A stretch of 64,000 bases of DNA from Phallusia mammillata (lineage: Eukaryota; Chordata; Ascidiacea; Phlebobranchia; Ascidiidae), in NCBI GenBank assembly GCA_003260075.1, contig QLIY01000410.1, positions 1 through 64,000 of the forward strand, given 5' to 3'. A model generated the notes under the pieces. The model was not told the DNA's origin and ran no database searches. It worked only from the letters and a program-made list of their open reading frames with translations. The position numbers were made by a program, and so were the translations under genes. Positions 9,747 through 22,324 of this stretch are shown one piece after another (the stretch's first letter is position 1; every line of letters starts with the position of its first letter).

Positions 9747-12522
9747 TTCCACTATCCACAAGATGTCCCTCAAAATAGCCTTAGTTGCTAATCAAGTGCA
9801 GCCTTTAATTACACCCGATACTAGAAGCTGTAACCAAAACAAAAATTGGATTAGAAAGTTGTCTGCATATTTAGGCAATGGTTGCCTCGATGCAATCGTA
9901 GACAACTGGGCGAGAAAGTCAAAGCCCGTGGCGACTTTATACCGCAGCGCCGGGTAACATCAACATCAGAAAAACGCAAATTTTGCTTGAAGGCCTACAG
10001 TGGTCATTGGGCGGAAAAACTGGCTGGGCAAGCTTCAATCGCGTGATTCAATCGATACCATGTGATATTTTTAAGAAACCGCATACGTTTTTGACTAACC
10101 TGTAATTGTTTATTGTTCACAGTAGGGCGCGGATTTTTTCCCCGCCTAATTAAATTGCCTTTGTTTTGTCTTTCTGTTAAAAAAGAGAAAGACAACTACG
10201 TGTTGCGTAACAGTTGTTGCAGTATTTTTTCTTCATATTTGAATTTCGCGGTTAATGATGTGTTTCCATTTATGTGTGTATGTGTTGGACAATAAAAATA
10301 CTTATAACGAAAACTACGAGGAGTTGCGTAACAGTTGTTAGAATAATTTTTCGTTCAAATTCAAATTTGCGGTTAATGAGCTGATGAAAAGACAAGCACG
10401 TGCGGTGAATGCACGCCTGCATCACGCAGCAATCACACTGTCGGCACGTGATCGGCGAACACGCGGTTACTTATATGGGTAACGCGTTTGCAAAACTTGA
10501 CCTTGTTTTACCCAAAACAAACAACCGAGGATTAAAACGCGCGAAAAAAGGATTAAAACGCGTGAACTGGAATTCTAAAAAAATCGACCGAAAGACACAA
10601 ATTGCTATCGCCGCTTTTTTGTACCCTTACGAAGTCGAATCAACGCATTTGCAAGGAACGCCTCTCTAATTTAAAACACCTGTCCTTTGCTGGCAAACGC
10701 CCAATAGCTGTATCACAACAGCAAAGCTATAGGTCGCGATGCATTGAGTTGTTTATTACGTAATGTCGCAACAGCTATTTCTTACTCCTCAGTCGCATAC
10801 TTTGCAGACGGCTACTCGGTTCATAATAATTCCAATGCAGAAGCCGCACACTTGCCGTTCAAAAAGACTAATCTGATGCCTGATAATGTCAAGCCGCGAC
10901 TTTCTAGAGTCTGTGTTACCATCTCCTTCACAAACCGGTTTTTAAACCCAAAGCCTTTTTTCCAGGCGTCCGCGCGCGAACTTGTTCATTGAACGCTCCC
11001 CAATTTTGCGATGACCACGGGTCACGATTTGGCCTAATTAGCTACAATGAATCGGCTAAAGCTAAAAGATGACGCACTCCCGAAGAGTCCGAGCTACGTC
11101 GGAGGTGCTGACGTCACAAGCGGGATATATTCGCCAGTTTTTACCCGAATTAGCAGTAATAGAAAATCGCCAAAAGCCGAATATCTCTTAATTACTCACT
11201 GTATTTAGGATTATACCGTAGACTGAAATGCTTTATCATTAGAAAACACCAAGCGTTATTAATACACGAGTTACGCACTAGGAATCGCGCCCACGATGTC
11301 GCAAAAACAATGATTCAGAATCCGCTTCTTAACCGCGCCTGTCGTAAAAAATCCGCCCCGATTCAGGTAAGGATATTATTTTTCTGCAGCGCCCAATTAC
11401 CTCCCACAACGACATGATTGCGGTCCATGCGGTGCAAACCAAAAAACTATCAACGCAACTTGCCAATTACCGCGATTTTATGACCCAGCCACTTCCTGCT
11501 TGATATAAACAATGTTACTTTTTTTTTAATGTATGTATGAAGTTTACATATTGACGGACTTTATTTCGCTAAATTGCATGTTGCAGATTGAATGGTTAAA
11601 TGAATTTCTTTTGATGATTGGTTTCACATTTTCGTGTTTAGAGATATTTTGCCAATCATTTCATCCTTGCTATATAGAATGTTATGTATTTTAAATTTTG
11701 TTTTTACACCAGTAACTTGCATATTGCAGACAGAATGATTAAACGATTCTATGGGCTACTGAGGGGAATGGCTTCATATTGTATGCGGTTCGAAATACTT
11801 ATTTGCCTTTGCTTTGAATTCACATAACAACAGCTCAAGAGTTTTAATTTAACCGGCTACTTTTCGACCTTCTTTTTAACATAGAACTAAATATAGCCGA
11901 TGTTTGCATTCAATATTTATGACTGTTTATATTTTCGCAAACAAATCTGCGATAATTGTTCTGTTTACGTTCAAGGATCAGAACAACAGGTTATCTGGAC
12001 TGGCATTGAAACTTCAATATTATCGTTTTGGTTGATGTCGTTACGAAAAAAACACTATCTGCACTTCTATGCAACAGAGATAAACAACTTGGTCTGATAT
12101 GTAGATTCCGTCAAAACAGACGAAATGTTTCGTACATTTTCGGGGTGACTATGAAATCAAATGGAAGATCTGTTTTTTTAACCTTTCGTTGCACATTTAG
12201 CATTTGCGCAGAAGCAAGATCGGTAGTTTTCAGAGGCATTTGTAAAGCGTGAGTCACTTCATCATGTCTACATGCAAAGTAGCGCCCGTCAACCGCAAGT
12301 CTGTACCCAAATATCTACTTCTGCAAGACGAAACCTTTCGCCAGGCGCCGTGACCTTTCGCGACTTCGCTGCCACAAAAGTCACGTCCATCACGCGAGTG
12401 ATAGGAAATGTTCGCGCAGAAAATTACAGGGCGCTCGCACGACGGAAAACATTTCGAGCAAACACAACACGCTCGTGGCAGCCGCGTTTGATAATCGCGA
12501 CCCTAATTACACAAATTTGGCG

Positions 12523-12524
<2 letters not shown>
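9747..12524. other. XBP1-like 5' flank and intergenic DNA
   Basis: It contains the presumed promoter and 5' UTR of the XBP1-like gene just above 9746. E-box hexamers CACGTG occur near 10398 and 10446. No further coding region is supported; the short frames here lack start context, conserved motifs or splice partners. Confidence 0.4.
10196..10380. repeat. Diverged tandem duplication (about 120-bp period)
   Basis: GTTGCGTAACAGTTGTT plus the following roughly 50 bases, ending in GCGGTTAATGA, occurs at about 10201-10258 and again at 10322-10378. A segment ATTTATGTGTGTATGT at 10269 also resembles one at 8299 in the 3' flank of the XBP1-like gene. Confidence 0.55.

Positions 12525-12577
<53 letters not shown>
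12525..12577. other. Assembly gap placeholder (53 G)
   Basis: Homopolymer of G in otherwise ordinary sequence. Frames reading polyglycine or polyproline across it are artefacts. Confidence 0.75.
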
Positions 12578-12578
<1 letters not shown>

Positions 12579-13663
12579 AATGACCGTTTACCTGGTCATC
12601 ACACACGCCCATCATCGCATTGAAATCGGCCCTTTTAGCATGATGATGGACATTTGGTAATTCGTCCAACATTGACGTGCTTTAGGTCAGCGAGAGGCAC
12701 GCTTTTCTTGTGTAAGAGGAAGCGAGTTAACGCGATGTTTACTCGGACTTCGCGTCAACTCGGTTGCGGTCGCGCCGTTTTAACTAATTACCCAACGACC
12801 GTAGTTAACGCTGGTTAACGCTCGCCAAGTGGCGCAATTACAAGGGACTTGAAAGGCGCGACTTTCCCATTAGCACGGCCAATGAGGATGCTACCTAAAT
12901 CCCCTTTGATTATCCAACCCTTGTAATCGCCTCTAATCATCATTGGATATTCCAGTAAAAATTGTGAAATGGCACCAACCCAAATGCGTTTGAAAATTGG
13001 GCATTTCTCCGCTGTTTAGTACACACAAATACGTAAGCCGCAACAGCTAAAAACCGGTTGTTATTGACGTCAGTTTACGGCGATTGCTGGGTGCGAATCC
13101 AACCTATCAGTGGCAATTAACCAGCCTGTCTATATTCGCGTGTCAGTGTAATGCACCTTGTCTTAAATCGTGATGGGTTATGGGATTAAGGGTTTGGCAA
13201 GAATCAATATTTTCCAATAAAATGCGTCTGCAGTGTCGTCCTATTCACTGCCCACTTGAAGGCAAGGTGCAAATTTAGTCCAGGCGACGTTGATAGTGAG
13301 ACAGTGCGTCTCCGCTAACTCACGGTGGACGAATGGAAAACTTGCTTAATTACGACATGCTTCGAATTAGAAAACCGGCCCAGGTCACAATGCAGGCCTT
13401 CCCACATGACCTATAAACCATGCGCATGGGAAGATTATACAATGATTGCGACCTTGTGGGGTATTTTACAATGTCGATTGACCACCCACGTTTCCGTGTA
13501 TTTCTGTACAATTATGTAACTTTGTGACCCTTATATCTGCCCTATAACTGCGCGAAACATTATTTTTCATTTTTGAAACTCCCTGCTGCTGTTAGGTCGT
13601 GTATTCTTCAGAACATTGTTTGAAATCAATAAATTTTGTAGTGGAGTAATACAGACTGCATTT

Positions 13664-13832
13664 TTACCGGTTCGGTTCCGATTCAGGTTCATAGCCAAAC
13701 AAAATATAGGGTTCAACTCTGGTTCGGGTTTTGAGGAAATTGTAATTTACGGTTCTGGTTCGGTTCAGGTTGAATAAATTAAATGGCTCAAACTGGTTCG
13801 CGGTTTCAGGTTCAGATTTCGGTTCAACTTCC
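13664..13832. mobile_element. Fragment of the CCGAACC-rich MITE family (reverse orientation)
   Basis: Repeated GGTTCGGTTC and GGTTCAGGTT words correspond, in reverse complement, to the left part of the element at 2569-3887. Ends and target duplication are not recognisable. Confidence 0.5.
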
Positions 13833-14691
13833 TGCTTTTATGCATCATTCATGGCATCTTAATGTATTGCTAATTAATTTAATTTGTGTGAAACAAACAG
13901 GTAATGTCGGTTTTAAATAATTTGTGCTAATTGAAGACACTTGAATTGCGTCCAATAATTTTAAATAGCATAAAAACGTAGCCTGCATTTATTTATTAGA
14001 AAGCGTCGAATTCCAGCTCTGTTAAGATTTACTAAAATTGATGATAATTCAACGGCAAAACTGGATCTTCAAGTTGGTTAATTATGCAATGTTCGCTGTG
14101 ATGGGTTTTGAAATTCGCAGTAACAGGCCGCAAAATTTTAAAAACGTGCATATTGAGCAACCTGTCTTGCACAGACTGCAATCTTGGTACAAAAACGTGT
14201 GTTGCACTTCGCACTGCACGACACCGCTGCGGATTATACAAGTGGAAGTTAAGTGGAAAACTTCTGACAAAATCAATTGGTATGCGGCAATACACACAAT
14301 TGCACAAAGCATTTCGCTTCTGTACAATTACGCTACAAGTTCATTTTGTCTCGTAAACCTCTTTTGAATAAAATGTTAACAGATTTATCCTGCTGAAGTT
14401 GGCTACACTAGCCTATACGCCCCACGTCTTGTCACTAGCTGCACTGACGAGACGTTATACAGGTCGAAGCAGTGTGCACTGTCTGCATCTTACTTATCTC
14501 ACATATTTGTTGCAAAATTATGTGGCAGAGTAATTTCCCCTCAAGAATATGGTGACTTAGTTAACCTTTTTGTTGCCAGCAAAAGTACGTGGCATTGTTA
14601 TAACAAAATGACCCAATAAACAGATTTCATCCCTCAATGAGTTTTAAAACTGTTGCTTTCAGATGTTGTGCACTAATTAAATAAAAAAAAA

Positions 14692-14963
14692 CTATGGGAA
14701 ATCGGGTTAACATTAAAAAACAACCTATTTTAAAAAAGTCAGGTCAAATGCCCTTCTAAAGTGTGGTTAGTGCATTTTAAGCTTACAGCGTTGAACTTTA
14801 AAGATTTACGTTACGTAACATGGGGGGGGGGTATGGAAAAACGGGTTAACATTAAAAAACAACCTATCTTAAGTAAAAAGTCAGGTCAAATGCCCTTCTA
14901 AAGTGTGGGTTGGTGTATTTTAAGCTTACAGCGTTGAACTTTAAAGATTTACGTTACGTAACA
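14692..14963. repeat. Direct duplication joined by a 10-G placeholder
   Basis: About 130 bases before the G run (14822-14831) recur almost unchanged after it (14832-14963), both ending in ACGTTACGTAACAT. This is best explained as overlapping contig ends or two haplotypes left unmerged. Confidence 0.8.
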
Positions 14964-15176
14964 TTTGTTTATGTCAGCGCGCCAACCTGGCATGGTAGGT
15001 TTTGGGCTGACCCACAATTATTTGCTTGCTGCGCGTAGCTACCAGAATAAAAATCACCGCTTAACAAACCGCAGATCACGAAAGAGCATTTCGTCCAGCT
15101 GATTAACGCAATAAAAGACTATTCGCAATTAACGGGTATTAATTAGACACAAAATCAAATAAGCAACAATGAAAAA

Positions 15177-15535
15177 CGTTCTGGTGGTTACAGATCTTAG
15201 TGAAGCCATTGACATCTGATTGGGGCGCCTTAATGTTGCACCCGCAGCTTATATCTATATTTGATCTTCAAGTTTAAACCAAGTATATCGAATCCTCACA
15301 ATCATCTTATGCATGACCTTTGTGTAGTGGCGAGTATGAGGAAAGGGGGGGGGGTACGTTCTGGCGGTTACAGATCGTAGTGAAACCATTGACATCTGAT
15401 TGGCGCGCCTTAATATTGCACCCGCAGCTATATCTATATTCGATCTCCGGGTTTAAATCATGTATATCGAATCCCCACAATCATCTTATGCATGACCTTT
15501 GTGTAGTGGCGAGTATGAGGAAAGTTATCTTGAGT
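15177..15535. repeat. Direct duplication joined by a 10-G placeholder
   Basis: The segment beginning ACGTTCTGG before the run at 15345-15354 is repeated after it with a few substitutions (for example GGGGCGCC versus GGCGCGCC). Both copies end in GAGTATGAGGAAAG. Assembly duplication is more likely than biology. Confidence 0.8.
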
Positions 15536-17716
15536 AAACCATGAAGAAATGTGCGAACGGGACGTTTTTATGATGAAAAAGACCACTAAATGTTTTCGAT
15601 GCAATTTAAATTAGGCCCGCTTGCAAAAAAACACATACTGTAAACATTTGAAGAAGGAAAAATGGAAATGCTATTGATTATTTTACATAAGCTCTTGAAA
15701 ACACTGTTTTCCTTGTAAACACTTGCCTTGTAAACACTGTTTATATGGAAAACAGGGGGCTATTTTAGGCAGCCAAGCAAATTATTAGTAAAAATCTGGG
15801 CGTGGCCCAGTATAAAGGATTACGTAACCAATAGCAACGACTTATGCACTCAAAAATAACAGCAGATTACCTAACTTTCAAAACTGAAGCACCTTTAGCA
15901 AATAGTGTACGTTTTGCCCGACCGACATTCGACCCTTGTAAATGTCAACATGGAAATAGGATAACTTGCCTAATTATTTAATCTCGTAACTTTGTGGTCA
16001 CCCTGCGTCAATTCTTGCTATTCCAACTAATTACAATAATCACTCTAGGCAATCTCCTCGTTATTACACAAAAGACCAAAATTCGACATCCGCTTGTGTA
16101 AAAGTCGGCCGCCAAAATGACCTCATGTTTACCAGCTAATTGCTACCTGATATGAAATCAATGTAACTTACGACGTTACAACTAAACGATCTTTAACGCG
16201 TCTTTCCCATTCTGTACGACTTGGCGGCCGAACACCGGTTGCAAAACAAACGGATGCCTGGTAGGGTTATATAAGACTACCTTATGTGGGAAATTAATTT
16301 CTCTCATAGACATTTGAACTTTGATACACAACTGTGCAAGGCACCCCTTAACCTCTGTATATCATTACTAAACCATATTTCGTGAGCTTGTTGTTGCTTG
16401 TCACTATTAAACTGTCACGAAGTGGATGTTCAAACGCTAATACAGAGCCGCGCATAATATTTAAGGCTAATTTCAAACCCTAAATATCTTTTCTAAACAA
16501 CACCGTTTCAATTTCCTATTGACTGTTCCTATAGACCTCTGATTGTGAACTCAATGAACTAGACTTTCTACTTTGTACTGTTCTGTTTCACTGCAAAAGA
16601 TATAACACCCTGACATGCAAAATCCAAGTATTAGATCGTTTCAAATGCAATTATTCGCGTCGTCATAAACTGGGTTGTAATCCTATTCACAAAGTGCGTT
16701 ACTAATTTCCACGCTCTTTCGTCTGTTTGCAAAACACCGACCGACGGCGACATAAGAGCACTATTGAAGAGCAATGACGAGCAGAGACAGGTTATAATCC
16801 CAGCAATGGCACGTTGCTATTGTTCCGCTGCGATTTTAGAACTTTGTCTCCGGGGGGAAAATTCTGTGAGCTTTACAAAATCGCCTTCCGCACTGGAAGA
16901 TTGGTTGAACGCCCTTCGCCAGATATAAGCTTTTCCCACGATCCCGGCCGACGAGCAAAGGGCCTGTAAAGCCCGCCCGACGCATTTTGACCTCTCTCTC
17001 TGTCCCTGCCCTTGTCCCCCCAAATCATAAGTGACTGCGTAAAACAATAGTATGGCGCTTTACGTGGGTTTTAGGTAAACAATAATAAACATGGGGTATA
17101 TGGAGATGATTGATAATAATCAACGAATAGGATAAGGATAACCGCGCTACTACGTTTTGCTGAGATTATTAATATGGTTTAAATTAATTTAAGACCGACT
17201 GATGCAATAAACTAGTAAGCGAAAATGTTCGGAATTTGAGTTTTTAGGAATTTTTTGTCTTAGTTAGGAGTGCTACATTAGCATTGCACAAACAAAAAAC
17301 AACAACACTTTTTTAAACTGTGGTAAGGCGTTTTAATGATTTCATTTATCGTTATTCTTATATTTACTACAGCTGTCGTGACGATTGCAGCTCATTGCAC
17401 GTGACCGCACCAATTGTTCGCCGAAGTAGAGTGTTCCAGGTGCTTATTGTTTGTATCTGTTATTGTCTCGCCGATTTATGACAAGATAGCATTATTGTCT
17501 CACAGGAAATTTGTTCAAAAGCAAGTTGGTTTAAATTTAAATGAACGCATTTTAAAAAAATACAATCATGATGCGTAGTTACTCAACAACGCCAAACATT
17601 TAAAAGCACCAACTTTCGGTGCAATACAACACTAATTTTGTTTTTCAGTTCATTTTAAACTAGAGGCGTGAGACCACTTTACTAGAGTTTCAGTTTCGGA
17701 TAGATAAAGCCTAGGG

Positions 17717-18109
17717 CAGGGATGGCGAAACCTTTATAATATATGAGATCATAATTCGGAAAGAAAACAAAGTGGGTCACATATTTAATTACATGTCAAT
17801 GTCAATGAGAAGCTTGTTGCTGCATCTTCTCTGCAAGTCTTGCGATCCTAGCAATAGTTTTCAGCTTAATACACGCAGCGGTTATATGTGAGCTGAGACG
17901 ATTCCTGGCACTTGATTTTGCCAAATTCATGTGTATAAACAAGGATTCGCATGAATATGTTGAACTGAACAGCGTCAACAAAGTTCAAGTTGTACGTTTA
18001 AATAAACATATCTGTTGCCTCACAATTGACTCTTTTGCTTTTTAATCTTGGAAGTCTGGTAACCCTACCGTCACTTCGTGACCCGCGGGTCAGTGGTTCG
18101 CCATCTCTG
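17717..18109. mobile_element. hAT-like MITE
   Basis: The left end CAGGGATGGCGAAACC mirrors the right end GGTTCGCCATCTCTG. The 8-bp direct repeat GCCTAGGG flanks it perfectly (17709-17716 and 18110-18117). About 393 bp, non-coding. Confidence 0.8.
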
Positions 18110-21100
18110 GCCTAGGGGATGGGTTGAAATCTCTACCAGGTTAGATATTTTCCAACCAAGGCACCTTGCATAAAATTATAGAGGTGTTTAAATTTTGTTA
18201 AACTTGCGTAAAAAACCTTGGTTATACAAAATGTGTTTGCATGAAAAATAATTGCTCCTGCGAAAAAAAGTAGTCACCACATTGCAGCACCTGTTGTTTA
18301 AGTGTAGTCGATACCACAAAATTTATAGGCATACAGTAGAAAATGTCTTCTTTCCGCTTTATCTTTCCATCACATTCTCGCACATCGCTGAACAAGTTCA
18401 TCGTGCAAATTTGGAATGTACAAAAACGAGCCTTCATAACCTTCAAGACGAACATATCAGCAATCTACTGATGAAATATTGCGCCAGAAGCGAGGTTACG
18501 CAACCGGGGTGCAGCTCGACCTCATCGGTGATCGGATTTTTCTAGAACATCGAACCAGCTGTTTATCATTTGGCATCAGTTCAGCTCATTTGCATTGAAC
18601 CGACCAAGGGGGGGGGGAGGTGCAACTCGACCTCATCGGTGATCGGATTTTTCTAGAACATCAAACCAGTTGTTTATCATTTGGCATCAGTTCAGCTCAT
18701 TTGCATTGAACCGACCAAGACCGGCCTTGCAGCTTCGCCGCGGATAAAGTCAGACCCGTTCAAAGTCGCTGCATCACACAAGTATGTGGTGAGCAGTTAC
18801 GGCATTTAGTGGCTAGGAAATTAAATTTAAGCCGTCCAAACAGGTTTTACAGTGTTCGCTACAATGCATGAAATTTAATTGCGTATGGGCTGTGGAATGT
18901 TTTTCGGGTTTAGGTAAGAATCTTTAAAAATAAAATTTGGTACTACACTTTCAATGACGCGATTTACACAGTTTATCATATTCCAAAAAAGCAAAACGTT
19001 TGGGTGATTAAAAGTCACGCAAGTTCAAATTGATCGATAAGATAAAATGTATTTATGAACTAAAAAATATATTTTGCACTGACAGCATAAAGACGTTATT
19101 AAAACAATTCGCTCAAAATTTCGCCTAATTTTGGTTTACGTCTATATTCGAAAACACCTAACATGGAAATGTCATTTCGAATGAGAGCAGCGCTTCGTCT
19201 AAGGCAATTGCCAGTGTGCCGACTGTGACGTGAGAAAATGCGTAGTCGGCGTGAATCGGTGTATATTGAGTCATGTAATCGTTCCGCCGAAGGGTGTATG
19301 TCATCCGATTTCGATTACGAGTGCGTTACGTTCAATAGAACACGAAAAAAAATCGCGCGGGCGTCGACCACAGAAAACAACAGCTCAAAAGCGACTTCTA
19401 AATCCGATCAAAAATTCTTCGGAACAACAATCAGTTGTGATGCGTTAAATATCACAACATTCATGTGATATTTAGTTTTGCGGCATGACTGATGGATTTT
19501 TTTATTCGGTAAAGTTTGTTTTGTAGATATTTTAATCCAACATTCCGATGACGTTTTAGTGTCGTATAATACTGGCGATTCTGTAAACTGTCCTACAGGC
19601 CTGTTCTTCGTCCATGTTTCTTGACAGCCCTAGCATAATACAAAAACCTTGCAAAAATGTTTACTCGAAAAGTTCTATATTCCAAACAATATAAGCAGAT
19701 CAAATACATATTGTGGTGTTACTCAACAAAAAATGAATGTTTTTTTCACAAGAATATTATTTTGTGATTTAAATTTCTAATTCGGTATCACTTTGGCGTC
19801 TGGTGCTGTTTTGGCTTGCTGCAAACACACCCTTATCTTTACATTGATCCTTCAACGCAAAACCTGCGCGCCTCGCGCTCGTTCGGGGGTCGACCTTTTG
19901 GACGACGAGGAACCAGTAACAAATTTCCGCAAAGCGATTAATCACTGCGCCTTTATGAGACACGCGGCTGTGTTCGATGCATAAAACGACCAGTGACGAT
20001 ACTCCCATGTCCCTCCTGGGAAGGGGCGTCTACCCACAGAGATTTTGCAATTAACCTTTGCACTGTAGAGCGTCTTTTGTTTGTCTTAGTCGTTAAAAGA
20101 TAAAACATCGTCTCGTTTGGAAGCAGCAATAAGAAAATGATGATACGACTTGATCGGCGCATGATGCGGTTTTATTAACTTGCTGACGAAGCCGGAAGCT
20201 GCAATTAGGATAAGACTTGGCGCCATTGAGCAAGCATTTTTGAGCAAGCGTGAACCCCGACTAGGAGTTGTATTCTCAGGTTTTATCGTTTAATTTTTAT
20301 TTATGACCACAATGACTATGTTTTATTACAGGTTACATTCACTGTGTTTTTTTACAATGAAATGTCACATCAAGTTAGCATTTCTTGTTTGGTGTTATGT
20401 GAACCCAGGTTAACACCGCCTAAAAGTTTTTTTGCGAAATTCTTGTACTGTTATACCTAGGCAATATGTTTTTGCGTTTTTCGCGGTTTTAAACAAACAT
20501 AAAAAAAACTTCTGTCTATTTTTTCATTAACTGCTAGAGGGCAAATATGTCTATGCCGCAAACACCTAAAGATTGACAAAAAGATTAGTAACTGCCCCTA
20601 AACTACACAATCATTGTCTGTAGAATCAGCAGTGTAGTCCGAATTTTGTGTTTACATGGGAGGTTTCGTGCCAAGTTAGACGCTCTCATGTTAGATTGAC
20701 CTTCTTCCACTCAATAACATTACAAACAATGCAAGTGTTTTGAAAAGTTTAATTTTCACGGCAGCTTATCATATTGTGGCGCCGGAACAATAAATCGCAT
20801 TGGGCATAGGAACTGCAAGCGAAAATTAAATATGCACAATTTCAACATAATTTGAATTTTATAACGATTTGATTTTGTACAATAAAATGGCAGTGGCAAA
20901 GCAATGCAAAAGGGAAAATAAATGTCAGCATTTGTCAGAACATCGATATCGAACATATGGGTCTTTCTTTTCCTTAGTTTTCGACAATTCTTTTCAAGGC
21001 CTTTTCGACCTCACGGCGTACTAATGCCTCACCTGTGAAAATAATGTTCGACATGAATATCCAACTATTATAGTGGGCTACAAAAATGTTTCTAAGCGTT

Positions 21101-21330
21101 GCAACAAATACATTAGCTTTTTACAAGCCAATGTGACCCGTATTTCCAAATTTAGTTCGTTTATTCAAAAATTTAGTTTCGTTTACTTTAAATACATTAG
21201 TTGGCGAAGTAAAAAAAACATGCTTAAGATTTAATGCACAAAATATGTATCCCTATTCAGTTTTTTTATGTGTTTTGTACATGTGTATTATGTTTCAAGG
21301 TCGCTTTTAGTCTACACAAAAACAATCATC
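18110..21330. other. Gene-free stretch between repeats and the inhibitor gene
   Basis: No supported coding region. A direct duplication joined by 10 G (18608-18617) covers about 18500-18720. A perfect 10-bp hairpin lies at 19447-19473. The 3' UTR of the inhibitor gene should begin just below 21331. Confidence 0.4.
18500..18720. repeat. Direct duplication joined by a 10-G placeholder
   Basis: The text from GGTGCAGCTCGACC to GAACCGACCAAG before the run at 18608-18617 is repeated after it with a few mismatches. Same signature as the other joins. Confidence 0.8.
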
Positions 21331-22324
21331 TTATTCACGTATCGCGTGGCGGCGCTGTTGAGGCTCTTTCGGAGGCGGCTTAATCGGTTCCAGCTCTTGA
21401 ACAGACAAGCACTTCATAGTTTCCATGTAGACGTTTGAAACCCTGGTTCCTGGGACCTCCTCGCCGGTACATGTGTCCACGCACCAGCAATCTACCCAGT
21501 AACACTGCTGGGCGGTGTACAAGCCATCTTCGTTGCAGCTAGGCTTAAACGGACCGTCCTGAACCTGCCCTTCAAGTTGTTCTGCATCATGGCGCTGTTG
21601 CTCGCATTGTGTGAGCTCGACCAGCTCTTGCTCCTCTTCACTCTTTGCTCCGCTTTCCTCTGCGTGTCACGTGAGGGGGTATTGACCAATAACACGCAAG
21701 GCGGGAATGCCAGTGTGCCTGTGTGAGCGCATGCGATTGCTCTTTTGTATTTTTTTCGTGCATGTTGTTGTGCTGAACTGCGATTGTTTGCTTTGGCGTC
21801 AACTAACACTACAAATTGCTGAGCATTCGGGCAAGCAAGTTTGCCATGAGGTAAAGTTACTCTTTTGTGAGCGCATGCGTTTGCTGTGTTGTGATTTTGC
21901 GTACGTGATTTTTTTCGTGCATGTTGTGCTAATATGCGGCTGTTTGCTTTGTCGTCTAGTAACACTACAAATTGCTAGGCATTCAGGCAAACAAGTTTGC
22001 CAGGAGGATAGGTTACTCTTTTGTGAGCGTTTGTGTCAAGATAAGTTTCAACTCGGTTAAAATGTGCAACCACTACTTCGAGCTTGGAAAGCAATTTTTT
22101 AAATCGGGCCCGATTGTAACCATTTTGGGAACCTTAATTATTGGTTTGAGAACCACATCCAATATCGCCTAAATTGGAATACAAATTAACTTTGGTGCAG
22201 TGTCTACCAATCTTACCTGCACATTCGCACATGTCGCAGCCATTTTGGTCTTTAGCTAATCCCATGGTACAACCCATCATCTCCGCATTGCATGAGTGAT
22301 ATGGACAAGGAATTAGCTCTGGTC
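21331..22324 (-). CDS. Inhibitor exons 22-23: last antistasin motif, thyroglobulin type-1 domain and stop
   Basis: Exon 22 (22217-22324) encodes the last antistasin motif (CPYHSCNAEMMGC). Exon 23 (21331-21659) opens with an acidic stretch, then LTQCEQQ, DGLYTAQQC, and the CWCVD-x-x-x-GEEVPGT signature of thyroglobulin type-1 domains, then MKCLS. A proline-rich basic tail ends HAIRE before TAA at 21331-21333. Thyroglobulin type-1 domains in other proteins include cysteine and aspartic protease inhibitors (thyropins); inhibition by this one is inferred. Confidence 0.88.

Larger units (their letters stand above)
12578..17716. other. Gene-free stretch with placeholder-joined duplications
   Basis: I find no supported gene. 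A fragment related to the outer MITE (GGTTCGG/GGTTCAGG words) occupies about 13664-13832. Two 10-G joins flanked by direct duplications lie at 14822-14831 and 15345-15354. Confidence 0.4.

Noticed and set aside
10398..10449. CACGTG sites considered as functional XBP1/UPR elements
   Set aside because: Hexamers occur by chance at this frequency and no full CCAAT-N9-CCACG element was found.
12272..12672. Reading frames of 60-100 codons around the 53-G run
   Set aside because: Same artefact; no conserved residues outside the run.
19230..19468. Two overlapping 70-codon frames
   Set aside because: Neither has a known motif, and they overlap in different frames, as expected by chance.
21722..22022. 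Tandem duplication considered as a CRISPR-like or satellite array
   Set aside because: Only two full, diverged copies with no spacer pattern, in an animal intron.
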